A stretch of DNA of 64,000 nucleotides from contig JABDRB010000006.1 of assembly GCA_013041925.1 (NCBI GenBank), positions 1 to 64,000 of the forward strand. The letters are read 5' to 3'. The notes beneath the pieces were generated by a model. It was not told the origin of the DNA and made no database searches. It saw nothing but the letters and a program-made list of their open reading frames with translations. A program made the translations under genes and the position numbers. This DNA is from Akkermansiaceae bacterium. Its GTDB lineage: Bacteria > Verrucomicrobiota > Verrucomicrobiia > Verrucomicrobiales > Akkermansiaceae. Below, piece after piece: positions 46,503-54,402 of this stretch. Every line of letters starts with the position of its first letter. Positions within the stretch are counted from its first letter, which is position 1.

Positions 46503-47789
46503 TTACCTCCCGCCCAGATTATCGATTGTCTGGAAGATGGCGGTGATCATGAGGTAGGCCATAGTTCCGATGAGCAGAGCCATGACCACCAGCACGACAG
46601 GCATGATGAGTTCCATGACACGTGCGAGGTTTTTATTGAGTTCAGAATCGTAGCGTTCGGCAGCACGTCGCAATGAGTTATCGAGTTTACCGGTTTTTTC
46701 TCCCACCGAGACCATGTCGATGAGTAGCGGCGGGAAGATTCCGGAGTTAATGAGTGAACGGGAGAATGACCGACCATCGCCAACCATTTCGATCACGCGG
46801 TCCATGTGGCTCCTGATGTGAAGGTTCTGAGTCGCATCACGGGACAACTCCAAGGACCGCAAAAGAGGCAGACCATTCCCGACGAGATTGGCGAGGGTTT
46901 CGAGAAACTGAACGTAAAATCGCGATTCAATCACCTTCCCTACCAGAGGAAGCTTGAGCTGCATTCGATCCCACGTCAGCTTGTTCGACTCAGCATCTTT
47001 CCATGCTTTAAAAACCAGTGCGCCACCTACGATGGTGAGTAAAAGCACCAGCCACCACTCCTGAAAAAAGTTACTGGTCCCGATCAAAATCCTTGCCCCC
47101 AGTGGAATTTTCCCACCTGGAGTGCTGGCAATGAGGTCGGTGAGCTGTGGGATCAACTTGGTGACAAAAATAACCCCCACACCGATACCGGCCAACACAA
47201 GAAAGGCGGGATAGATCAGGGCAAGAGTCACCTTGCTTTGTAGCTCTTGCAGGGTTTTGAGATAATGGGCTTGTCGCTTCAGGATCGTATCCAGCGCACC
47301 ACTCGCCTCACCAGCAGCGGTAAGACTGCAGTAGAGAGGACCAAAGCTATCACTGATCTTGCGCAACGAGGAAGAAAAACTCCCCCCATCTCGAACCAAC
47401 TGACGCACACTGCGGGAAACATCCTTGAGCGCCCCCAACTCCTCACGGTTTTCCATCGATTTCAGCGCAGGCTCGAGCTGAAGCCCAGCTCCCAACATCT
47501 CGCTCAGCTCCTCGGTAAAAAGAACCACCTCAGATCGTTTCAGTTTGAGTAGGCCATGGGCATCCTTCGATACGCCCTTACTAGCAACCGTGGATGACCC
47601 CTCTGCGCGTGATGATTTCCCCTTCGGCGTAGCCTTGGCATCGGTCGAGCCCGACACGGCGGTGAGCTTTACAGGCTGCAGGCCACGCTTTCCAAGCACC
47701 TTCAGCGCCTCGGACCGATCGTCCGCGGCAATCTCACCGCGGCTAACGGATCCATCTTGAGCTAATGCCTTGTAAGTAAAAACGGCCAT
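46503..47789 (-). CDS. gspF: Type II secretion / pilus inner membrane protein GspF
   Basis: 428 residues. N-terminal GspF-specific domain (FTYKALAQDGSVSRGEIAADD...LGKRGLQPVKL), a Ser/Ala/Lys-rich spacer of about 45 residues, then two copies of the T2SSF domain (about 85-205 and 285-410), each with a membrane helix, plus one more transmembrane segment. Patterns such as LYCSLTAAGEASGALDTILKRQAHYL and VSVGEKTGKLDNSLRRAAERYD are diagnostic. Works with the GspE ATPase, 52 nt upstream. It could belong to a type IV pilus (PilC) instead; no pilin or secretin gene is in the window. Confidence 0.9.
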   Translation of the reverse strand: MAVFTYKALAQDGSVSRGEIAADDRSEALKVLGKRGLQPVKLTAVSGSTDAKATPKGKSSRAEGSSTVASKGVSKDAHGLLKLKRSEVVLFTEELSEMLGAGLQLEPALKSMENREELGALKDVSRSVRQLVRDGGSFSSSLRKISDSFGPLYCSLTAAGEASGALDTILKRQAHYLKTLQELQSKVTLALIYPAFLVLAGIGVGVIFVTKLIPQLTDLIASTPGGKIPLGARILIGTSNFFQEWWLVLLLTIVGGALVFKAWKDAESNKLTWDRMQLKLPLVGKVIESRFYVQFLETLANLVGNGLPLLRSLELSRDATQNLHIRSHMDRVIEMVGDGRSFSRSLINSGIFPPLLIDMVSVGEKTGKLDNSLRRAAERYDSELNKNLARVMELIMPVVLVVMALLIGTMAYLMITAIFQTIDNLGGR

Positions 47790-47841
47790 GAATTAAAATG
47801 TTTATACGGGGTGATCGTTCATTGGAAACCCAACCAAAAAA

Positions 47842-49545
47842 CTAACAAAGTTCTGCGCTGGTGACGGAGATCACTTCTTCGAGGGTTGTTTGTCCCGCCA
47901 GACACTTATGCCACCCGTATTCACGCATCGGAACATAACCATCTTTATACGCCTGTTCGAGGAGTTTACGGCCATCTTCACCTTTGACGATGAGATCCTG
48001 CATTTCTTCCGTAAGAAGAACCACCTCATAGATGGCGACTCGGCCGCTGAAGCCGGTGTTACGGCAGCGATCACAACCTACGGCATCGTAGCATTGGCCC
48101 GTGATGTGATCGGGAATTTCGAGTTCCTCGCGTTGATGTGAGGTGAGTTCATGGGGTTTTTTACAATGCGGGCAGAGGCGGCGCACAAGCCGCTGGGCGA
48201 GGAAGGCACGGACCGAGGCGGAAAGAAGAAACGGCTCGACTCCCATATCGGTGAGTCGGCTAATCCCGCCCATGGCATCATTGGTATGCAGGGTGCTAAA
48301 CACGAGGTGACCGGTCAGAGACGCACGGATCGCAATCTCGGCTGTTTCAAGGTCACGGATCTCACCGATCATAACGATATTCGGGTCGGCACGGAGAATC
48401 GATCTCAGGCCGCTGGCAAAGGTCAGACCGATCTCGGACTTGACGGCGATCTGCATCACCCCCGGCAGTTTATTTTCCACGGGGTCCTCAATGGTCACGA
48501 TGCGGGTATCGGGGGCATTCACCTCACTGAGAAAGGAGTAGAGGCTGGTCGACTTACCCGACCCTGTCGGACCCGTGATCAGACAGATCCCGTTGGAAAG
48601 CTTGAGCAATTGCTCGATTTTATCCCGCACAAAGGGCTCCAACTGAAGCTTTTCAATGGTGAACTTTTCTTGGTTGAGGAGCCGCAAACTCACACTCTCG
48701 CCCTCGACCGTTGGCACGGTAGCCACCCGCACGTCGATTCCGCCCCCTTCGAATTGGAGGTTGATCCGACCGTCCTGCGGCAGTCGGCGCTCGGCAATAT
48801 CAAGGTGTGCCATGATTTTAAGACGGGCAATCACCGAGCTCTGCAGCGCCTTGATGTTATCGGGCACGGTGACATCAATAAGCAAACCATCGATGCGGTA
48901 GCGGATGCGTAAATTATCATGGAGTGGCTCGACGTGAATATCGGTGGCGCGCTGCTGGAGGGCCTCGCGGATGATCTGATTGACAAATTTCACCACACTT
49001 GCCTCCTCGTCCTCATCGGCATCAATGACATTGGCCTCATCGGCATTTTCAAGGTTATCGTAATCGAGGTCACGGCCTTCGAGGATCTGTTCAAAGGTAT
49101 CGGCCCCCACACCATAAAGTTTACGTAGTGCCTCGTGAATGCGCCTCCGGGACGCCATTTTCCATATAATGGGGTGGATGATCTGCTGTGTAGCGGCCTG
49201 ACGGGCAACCAGATTAAGTGGGTCGTAGGTCAGCAAAACAAGGCTCTGGTTTTCACTCTCACCGACGAGCTCCATGGGAAGAAGCCGATAAGCCAGAGCC
49301 ACCTTGGGGCCGCAGGCAGCGCGTAACGGCTCCACCTGCTCAAACTCCGGGATAGCGGATACCCATTCCATGCCTGTCTTTTTAGCAAGAGCCGCAAGAT
49401 ACAACTCCTGATCAATCGTCCCCGAGTCGAGGATATCATCGACAGGCGAGCGTTGCTGTTCGGCAGCCGCTTTCACGACACCGGCGAGGGCTTCGATGTC
49501 TTCACAGCCGCTTTCGCGGGCAGGAGCAATAAGTAGGTCAGTCAT
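47842..49545 (-). CDS. gspE: Secretion/pilus assembly ATPase GspE/PilB
   Basis: 567 residues. N1 domain, then the ATPase core: Walker A GPTGSGKST (325-333), Asp box (TIEDPVE), Walker B VMIGEIRD (391-398), His box STLHTND. A zinc-binding C-terminal insert has C458, C461, C491 and C494 (CPHC ... CDRC). GLTFASGLRSILRADPNIVMIGEIRD is typical of GspE/PulE. The downstream gene, gspF, is 52 nt away on the same strand. PilB remains possible as no other secretion gene is visible. Shine-Dalgarno sequence not obvious. Confidence 0.93.
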   Translation of the reverse strand: MTDLLIAPARESGCEDIEALAGVVKAAAEQQRSPVDDILDSGTIDQELYLAALAKKTGMEWVSAIPEFEQVEPLRAACGPKVALAYRLLPMELVGESENQSLVLLTYDPLNLVARQAATQQIIHPIIWKMASRRRIHEALRKLYGVGADTFEQILEGRDLDYDNLENADEANVIDADEDEEASVVKFVNQIIREALQQRATDIHVEPLHDNLRIRYRIDGLLIDVTVPDNIKALQSSVIARLKIMAHLDIAERRLPQDGRINLQFEGGGIDVRVATVPTVEGESVSLRLLNQEKFTIEKLQLEPFVRDKIEQLLKLSNGICLITGPTGSGKSTSLYSFLSEVNAPDTRIVTIEDPVENKLPGVMQIAVKSEIGLTFASGLRSILRADPNIVMIGEIRDLETAEIAIRASLTGHLVFSTLHTNDAMGGISRLTDMGVEPFLLSASVRAFLAQRLVRRLCPHCKKPHELTSHQREELEIPDHITGQCYDAVGCDRCRNTGFSGRVAIYEVVLLTEEMQDLIVKGEDGRKLLEQAYKDGYVPMREYGWHKCLAGQTTLEEVISVTSAELC

Positions 49546-49661
49546 GCGTGGTGATTACTATTCACTTAAACGCCGGAAAGGCAATCTTCTGTCTATAAAT
49601 ACCCAGGATGGCCGCACGTGTGATGGATCCGCACACACAACCCGCCGTGATAAAAAAACCT

Positions 49662-50081
49662 CTAGGCTTCGATTTCCTCCCCCCCGACGTAAAAACCAAT
49701 TTTGGGTCGCGGCTTTTCCTCTTCGATCTTCCGCGTGTAACACACCACCTGAAAACTTGATTGATGACTGATGAACATGCAAGGCGAGCCATTCAGACCG
49801 CCCTCCACCACCACACTGGAGTGGCCGTCTTCGCCGATCGTGTAGACCTCGACCGCGTCACCATTGGACATCAGGGCGTAAATCGCAGGCTCCTCATCAT
49901 CGGGTAACCCCTCACGCCACTTCGTAATCCGGAAGGCAAGACGGCGAATAAATTCTCCCGATGACTCAAACCGATGTTTTTGTTCATCGGGCATATGAGC
50001 AAGAATCTCGTGCACGTCCGGCATTCCGGTGACACCAGGAAGCGTGAGGTAAGGTCGGCGAAGGGATGAATCGTCAGACAT
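49662..50081 (-). CDS. Hypothetical protein
   Basis: 139 residues, no family recognised. No signal peptide or membrane segment, so it is cytoplasmic. A central beta-rich part includes YALMSNGDAVEVYTIGEDGHSSVVVEG and ends SFQVVCYTRK; the terminal part is Lys/Glu-rich (KIEEEKPRPKIGFYVGGEEIEA). The first 60 residues are predicted helical (MPDVHEILAHMPDEQKHRFES). It stands between gspE and folE2 with normal codon use. Nothing in context fixes a function. Confidence 0.65.
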   Translation of the reverse strand: MSDDSSLRRPYLTLPGVTGMPDVHEILAHMPDEQKHRFESSGEFIRRLAFRITKWREGLPDDEEPAIYALMSNGDAVEVYTIGEDGHSSVVVEGGLNGSPCMFISHQSSFQVVCYTRKIEEEKPRPKIGFYVGGEEIEA

Positions 50082-50177
50082 GCCTTTCTTTTACTGCATG
50101 ATTAGAAAATGGCACGCACGTTTTTTGATCGCGTAATCGATCAGGCTACGAGTGAGCGGAACGTCCCGCGGCATTTT

Positions 50178-50960
50178 CTACGTTGCCTTTTCCACCACCG
50201 CGTAGGCGTTGTGATTGTGGATCGACTCGTAATTCTCGGCCTCGACACGATACCAGAGGATATTATCCTGCGCATTGGAGCGGGCTGCGATATTACGAAC
50301 AAGATCCTCGACAAAAACGGGATGATCGTAAGCGCGCTCGGTGACGGCCTTTTCATCAGGGCGTTTTAATAAACTGTAAAGTTCACAACTCGCGCAGGAT
50401 TCCACGAGATCAATCAGGTCCTCGATCCAGATAGGATTCTTAAATCGGACAGAATAAGTGACGGTGCCGCGCTGGTTGTGGGCGCCGCGCTCACTGATCG
50501 CCTTGGAACAAGGGCAGAGTGTGGCCACGGGAACAATCACGGTGAGGATAAAGTCGTTTCCTCCATCGATGTCAGACTCCGATTCAAAAATGACCTCGTA
50601 GTCCATCACACCAGGCATTTGGGTGACAGGCGCGGGTTTCGTGCGAAAAAAGGGAAAACGGAATTCAACGTGCGCCTTCCCGGCATCGAGTCGCCCGAGC
50701 AGTTCGTTGGGAATGGCTGTCATTTCCCGCACATCCAGGCAGTTCCCATGCGAGTTGAGCACCTCCACGAATCGGCTCATGTGGGTGCCCTTGAAGTGAT
50801 GGGGAAGATCGACGGCCAGTGCGGTGGTGGCGACGGTTCGCTGTGTGCTACCATCTTTGTTGCGCACCTCGAGAGGAAAACGCAGGGCTTTGACGCCAAC
50901 CCGATCGATGGCGATTCTGCGATCATCAAACTCATTCTGTGTATCCTTAAGCTCCTTCAT
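50178..50960 (-). CDS. folE2: GTP cyclohydrolase FolE2 (type IB)
   Basis: Converts GTP to 7,8-dihydroneopterin triphosphate for folate or queuosine-type pathways. 260 residues from the ATG at 50960; a GTG at 50975 would add 5 residues. The signature Cys-Pro-Cys is at 149-151 (TLCPCSK) and H161 follows (GAHNQRG), as in GCYH-IB; both are candidate metal ligands. IDRVGVKALRFPL and CASCELYSLLKRPDEKAVTERAYDHPVFVEDLVR match the family. FolE2 is metal-promiscuous and is often used under zinc limitation. No zinc-uptake repressor gene is next to it. Confidence 0.93.
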   Translation of the reverse strand: MKELKDTQNEFDDRRIAIDRVGVKALRFPLEVRNKDGSTQRTVATTALAVDLPHHFKGTHMSRFVEVLNSHGNCLDVREMTAIPNELLGRLDAGKAHVEFRFPFFRTKPAPVTQMPGVMDYEVIFESESDIDGGNDFILTVIVPVATLCPCSKAISERGAHNQRGTVTYSVRFKNPIWIEDLIDLVESCASCELYSLLKRPDEKAVTERAYDHPVFVEDLVRNIAARSNAQDNILWYRVEAENYESIHNHNAYAVVEKAT

Positions 50961-51030
50961 GGTGGAATTGACCACGGGGCCGTGGTCGTCAGTGGATGAT
51001 TATGCGTGATGGGTGTGCGGGACCAAATCA

Positions 51031-51070
51031 GAAAAAGAAAAAAGCCTGCCCGGTTTCAGCGGACAGGCTT
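51031..51070 (-). terminator. Rho-independent terminator after rpsR
   Basis: On the minus strand a 10-bp stem (51061-51070 with 51042-51051, one U-G pair) and 9-nt loop are followed by a T-rich run (51031-51041). It is about 58 nt downstream of the rpsR stop. Confidence 0.85.
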
Positions 51071-51128
51071 GGAAATTCTCGAGGAATCTGATCACTGGAG
51101 GATCTCTTCCTGGCCACTCAGCAGTCGA

Positions 51129-51380
51129 TTATCCGAGCAGGTTACATGCACGGGCACGCTTGATCGAGCGAGTGATTTTGCGGTGCAGTTTGGCAGAAAC
51201 ACCCGTCACACGACGTGGGAGGATTTTACCCGTTTCTGTGGTGAACTTGGCAAGAAGCTCTACGTTTTTGTAGTCAACTTCGGCTTCAGGAATGTCATGC
51301 CGGCGGTGTGGCATAGGGCGGTTAGCCTTCCAGAATGAGATCCGGCGTTCCTTGTTCTTAGGAGTAGATATTGAGGACAT
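51129..51380 (-). CDS. rpsR: 30S ribosomal protein bS18
   Basis: 83 residues. The segment [48 protein letters not shown] is the S18 core. The N-terminal extension [29 protein letters not shown] is longer than in E. coli. It follows rpmG by 45 nt on the minus strand. The pair is away from rplI, which is on its own at 6237. The leader has no clear Shine-Dalgarno sequence. ATG at 51380. Confidence 0.97.
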   Translation of the reverse strand: MSSISTPKNKERRISFWKANRPMPHRRHDIPEAEVDYKNVELLAKFTTETGKILPRRVTGVSAKLHRKITRSIKRARACNLLG

Positions 51381-51425
51381 AATAAAATTGGATGAGTGAG
51401 TGAACTGATGGACAATCGCAACAGG

Positions 51426-51599
51426 CTAGCGCATCTCACGGTGGAGGGTGCGACGTCGGAGAAACGGGTTATACTTCACCTTTTCCAGACGACCTGGAGT
51501 ATTAAGGCTCTTTTTGTTGCGCGTTGATGTGTAGCGGGAAGTAGGCTTTCCTTCAGCTTTTGCTTCCGTGCATTCGAGGATAATGATGTCGCGTGCCAT
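51426..51599 (-). CDS. rpmG: 50S ribosomal protein bL33
   Basis: 57 residues from ATG at 51599 to the stop at 51426. The start [17 protein letters not shown] and the middle [12 protein letters not shown]...[14 protein letters not shown] match bL33. Only one cysteine (C10) is present, so it is the zinc-free (C-minus) form. It precedes rpsR by 45 nt; together they may form an operon. Its leader lacks a Shine-Dalgarno sequence, as do most others here. Confidence 0.95.
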   Translation of the reverse strand: MARDIIILECTEAKAEGKPTSRYTSTRNKKSLNTPGRLEKVKYNPFLRRRTLHREMR

Positions 51600-51743
51600 G
51601 GTCTAATTGGTGAAAATGTGTGGGAATGTGTCAATCTTGAGTCAGAACAGTCTCCTGCCCAAGCTGGGACGGGAGGCGCAAACTACGCATTTTCGCCCGT
51701 TGGTCAAGCAGAGAATCCCAAGATTGAGGATTTTTCTTCTTTT

Positions 51744-52571
51744 TTAGCGGGTATTGCCGTTGGAAAAACCAAAATCGCTGGATTCGTTGTAGTGGAGGTG
51801 CTTGTTTTCCTGCTCCCAGCGAGCTTGGCACTGCACGGTGTAACGCGCAAAGGGAACAGCCTCAAGACGTTCTTTGGGTATACGCTCCCCGGACATTTCA
51901 CAGACACCATAAACTCCAGTCTCAGCACGGGTGATCGCTTGTTCAATCTCACTCAGAGAATCCTGCTCCTTGGCGAGGAGATTGAGGGCAAAATCACGGT
52001 CGTAGGAGTCACTTCCAGCATCACCAGTATGCATTCCTCCCCCACCGGACTCCATCCCGTCCGTGTTTTTTAATTGGTCATGGGTCACACCATACATGGC
52101 ATCCAGAAGGCCGTCCCTCAGGTCGAGCAGCTTCTGGTGTTGTTTTTTAGCAAACCCCTTGAGCTTAACGGCCTTTCTCGGCATCGCTTTCCGAGCCGCC
52201 TTTTTCACGACTTTGCTTGCTTCTGTTTTTTGAGCAACCTTCTTCGTTGCCTTTTTGGCCACTTTTTTAGAGACCTTCTTCGCAGCTTTCTTGGTCACCT
52301 TCTTCGCAGCTTTCTTGGTCACCTTCTTGGCAACTTTCTTAGTCGCCTTCTTTGCGACTTTCTTGGTCACCTTCTTGGCAACTTTCTTAGTCACTTTCTT
52401 AGTCACTTTCTTAGTCACTTTCTTGGCGACTTTCTTGGCGACTTTCTTAGTCACTTTCTTAGGTGCCTTGCGCGGAGCTGCTTTCTTAGTGGCCTTTTTA
52501 GCGGCTTTTTTAGCGGTTTTTTTCACTACGCGCGGGGTAACTTTTCGGGTCGATTTCTTTTTCGGAGCCAT
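51744..52571 (-). CDS. Histone H1-like / DksA-TraR fusion protein
   Basis: 275 residues. Residues 1-135 are Lys/Ala/Val/Thr-rich, mostly built of KKVA and KKVT tetrapeptide repeats as in bacterial histone H1-like proteins, likely to bind DNA. Residues 138-275 are a DksA/TraR-type domain: a coiled-coil region (KKQHQKLLDLRDGLLDAMYG) and the zinc-finger region GVYGVCEMSGERIPKERLEAVPFARYTVQCQARWE. The finger is degenerate: C224-x2-S227 and C248-x2-R251, so only two of the four Cys remain. The protein may target RNA polymerase while binding DNA. It is located 144 nt upstream of rpmG. This fusion type occurs in Verrucomicrobiota. Confidence 0.87.
   Translation of the reverse strand: MAPKKKSTRKVTPRVVKKTAKKAAKKATKKAAPRKAPKKVTKKVAKKVAKKVTKKVTKKVTKKVAKKVTKKVAKKATKKVAKKVTKKAAKKVTKKAAKKVSKKVAKKATKKVAQKTEASKVVKKAARKAMPRKAVKLKGFAKKQHQKLLDLRDGLLDAMYGVTHDQLKNTDGMESGGGGMHTGDAGSDSYDRDFALNLLAKEQDSLSEIEQAITRAETGVYGVCEMSGERIPKERLEAVPFARYTVQCQARWEQENKHLHYNESSDFGFSNGNTR
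52233..52520 (-). repeat. Tandem KKVA/KKVT-coding repeats
   Basis: About two dozen 12-nt units coding KKV(T/A) or KKA(T/A) tetrapeptides form residues 18-113 of the H1-like/DksA protein. Sequence similarity among the units suggests slippage or recombination could change copy number. Confidence 0.8.
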
Positions 52572-52747
52572 GGGATATTAAGGAAAGGTAAGGAAATGAA
52601 TGAGGTTTTGTGGGCTGGTCGACCAGCCGGCTAGAGAAGAATTAGATTCAAGGGCGGGTATTGCTTATCGATTTTTCATTCTACTGCAAGCGAAAATTCC
52701 AAGATTTATCATACCTCATCACTGAGTCTCGCCTGCTCCGCCATGCG

Positions 52748-53686
52748 TCAACGCTCTTGGCGCGCATCATACTTTTTTTTCTGAAGTAGCAGCCATGCCT
52801 GGTCGGCATCAGACAACTTTCGGAACGATGTGCTGCCACGTTTACCCTCCGGATCGATTAATGTAATGCTTTCTGGTCGGTACCGGTAGAGTTTGGCAAA
52901 GGTTTTGCGCCCCCCTCTACTCGTCCAAAGCCGGTATCCTCGACGTTCAAGCTTCTCGCGCCATGATCCATAATCCTCTTCAGCCTTGATGACGGCCTGC
53001 TTGATTCTTGCCCAATAATAGTCGTCCGTTCCCTTTTTATAACCTCGGTAGCTGGCCACAGCGGCCCCACGTGGAGAGAGGATCAGCACGGTGGGGTGCC
53101 CGTGTATCGAGTATCGTTTCTTGAGGTTCTCTATAAATTGTCTCTTCCTCGCCCTTAGGTTTTGATCCCGTTCTTTGGCTGGCAGCGCGGTATCCACCCG
53201 CAGGCGAACCAAGCGCCCTGACGCCCATTGTTCGAATTCTAATTTGGAAAACAGCTCGTCACTGAGCTTTCGGCACAGCGGGCTATGCATGGAATCGGTA
53301 AACCAGATCATCATCGGCTTGCCTGATTGGTGGGACTGACGCCGTGCCTCGGTATGACTTGTTTGCCAGGATTTATTTTCTGGGCGTTTCCAAAGCTCCT
53401 CTAAACCTCCTCCCATCGGTTCATCGGGGTTTTCAGAAGCCCATACGATGTCCTCTTCCCGCGTGATTCCTGTGACAGCTGAAGCAGCCCCGAGCCGAGA
53501 GCCACCGGTCACGTTGACCATGGAAGCATCCATGCCCGAGACCCGCCCACCAGCCTGCTGATAAGCACCCAATCCGTAGGCATCTTTCACCGGACTCTTT
53601 GGGGTGACACCGACGATCTCCCCGATCTGGGCACAGGACATCAGAGATAGACTCGCAGCGGCACAGCTCCAACGTTTCCAATGCAT
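52748..53686 (-). CDS. Lipoprotein with thioredoxin-like fold
   Basis: 312 residues from the ATG at 53686, giving a lipoprotein signal peptide with lipobox LMSC (Cys at residue 18). A thioredoxin-like domain lies around 110-230 (KPMMIWFTDSMHSPLCRKLSDELF, GHPTVLILSPRGAAVASYRGY). The usual CxxC is reduced to one Cys (SPLC), so disulfide exchange is doubtful. The C-terminal region is Arg/Lys/Tyr-rich (YRYRPESITLIDPEGKRGSTSFRKL). Probably an envelope protein; role unknown. Its 5' end is next to the divergent yqgE gene. Confidence 0.75.
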   Translation of the reverse strand: MHWKRWSCAAASLSLMSCAQIGEIVGVTPKSPVKDAYGLGAYQQAGGRVSGMDASMVNVTGGSRLGAASAVTGITREEDIVWASENPDEPMGGGLEELWKRPENKSWQTSHTEARRQSHQSGKPMMIWFTDSMHSPLCRKLSDELFSKLEFEQWASGRLVRLRVDTALPAKERDQNLRARKRQFIENLKKRYSIHGHPTVLILSPRGAAVASYRGYKKGTDDYYWARIKQAVIKAEEDYGSWREKLERRGYRLWTSRGGRKTFAKLYRYRPESITLIDPEGKRGSTSFRKLSDADQAWLLLQKKKYDARQER

Positions 53687-53782
53687 ACGTCCATGCTTAA
53701 TGCGGACCGGTGGCTTGGCAACCCGCAAGTTGGAGAAGTTGAGACCGCCCAATAGAAAAAATAGCGCCATCTCCGTCTTGAC

Positions 53783-53810
53783 TTGGCAGAGTGGCTGGAT
53801 GAATTATGAT
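53783..53810 (+). promoter_or_regulatory. Probable promoter of yqgE
   Basis: TTGGCA (53783-53788), 16-bp spacer and TATGAT (53805-53810). The first box is part of CTTGACTTGGCA (53777-53788), identical to the element upstream of rhaA. If used, the transcript would start about 53817, favouring the ATG at 53823 with almost no leader. Confidence 0.4.
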
Positions 53811-53822
53811 GATTACCCACCC

Positions 53823-54380
53823 ATGCATGACTCCCCTGATTCCCCGATCCAGCTCGAAGGCCAACTCCTGATCGCTGATCCGTCACTACGTAGCGGACTC
53901 TTTAATAAAAGCGTCATTCTGCTCGCTGAGCACCAAAGCGACGAAGGGGCCTACGGACTCATCCTCAACCACCCCACCGGACAAACCGTGGGTGAACTCT
54001 TAAAAAACGATGAGTTTGACGCCTTGAAAAATATCCATGTTCACCTCGGTGGCCCCGTAGGCCAAGAACACCTCACCTTTGCCGCATTCTGGACGCAGGA
54101 CAATCAACAGCTTCGATTCGCCACCCGAATCTCGGCCGAAGACGCCACCACCCGAACCCAGCAACCTGGCACACTCATCCGTGCCTTTGCCGGCTACTCA
54201 GGGTGGACGCCAGGACAACTCGAGGGAGAGCTGCGTAAAAACTCATGGATCCCGACTCATCCCAGCACCGAACTTCTCGCCGGCGACCACGAGCAAGACT
54301 TATGGGCCCGTCTGTTACGCTCTATTTCCCCTTATCATCAAATCCTCGCCGAAGCGCCGGATGATATCTTTGTCAATTAA
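53823..54380 (+). CDS. YqgE/AlgH family protein (UPF0301)
   Basis: 185 residues from the ATG at 53823; a second ATG at 53799 is possible and would add 8 residues. UPF0301 hallmarks: LEGQLLIADPSLRSGLFNKSVILLAEHQSDEGAYGLILNHPTG, LGGPVGQEHLTF, FAGYSGWTPGQLEGELRKNSW. The family is cytoplasmic and conserved but of unknown biochemical function (AlgH is linked to alginate regulation in Pseudomonas). A promoter match just upstream supports the shorter start. A longer frame from 53604 overlaps the lipoprotein 5' end on the other strand and is rejected. Confidence 0.9.
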   Translation: MHDSPDSPIQLEGQLLIADPSLRSGLFNKSVILLAEHQSDEGAYGLILNHPTGQTVGELLKNDEFDALKNIHVHLGGPVGQEHLTFAAFWTQDNQQLRFATRISAEDATTRTQQPGTLIRAFAGYSGWTPGQLEGELRKNSWIPTHPSTELLAGDHEQDLWARLLRSISPYHQILAEAPDDIFVN

Positions 54381-54402
54381 CACCACCCCAGCCATGGATG
54401 GG

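Noticed and set aside
52074-52634. Plus-strand Leu/Phe-rich repetitive reading frame
   Set aside because: It is the antisense image of the KKVA/KKVT repeats of the H1-like/DksA gene, with no own promoter or homologue.
53604-53822. N-terminal extension of yqgE
   Set aside because: It overlaps the 5' part of the divergent lipoprotein gene and has no family similarity; the start at 53823 fits the family and a nearby promoter.
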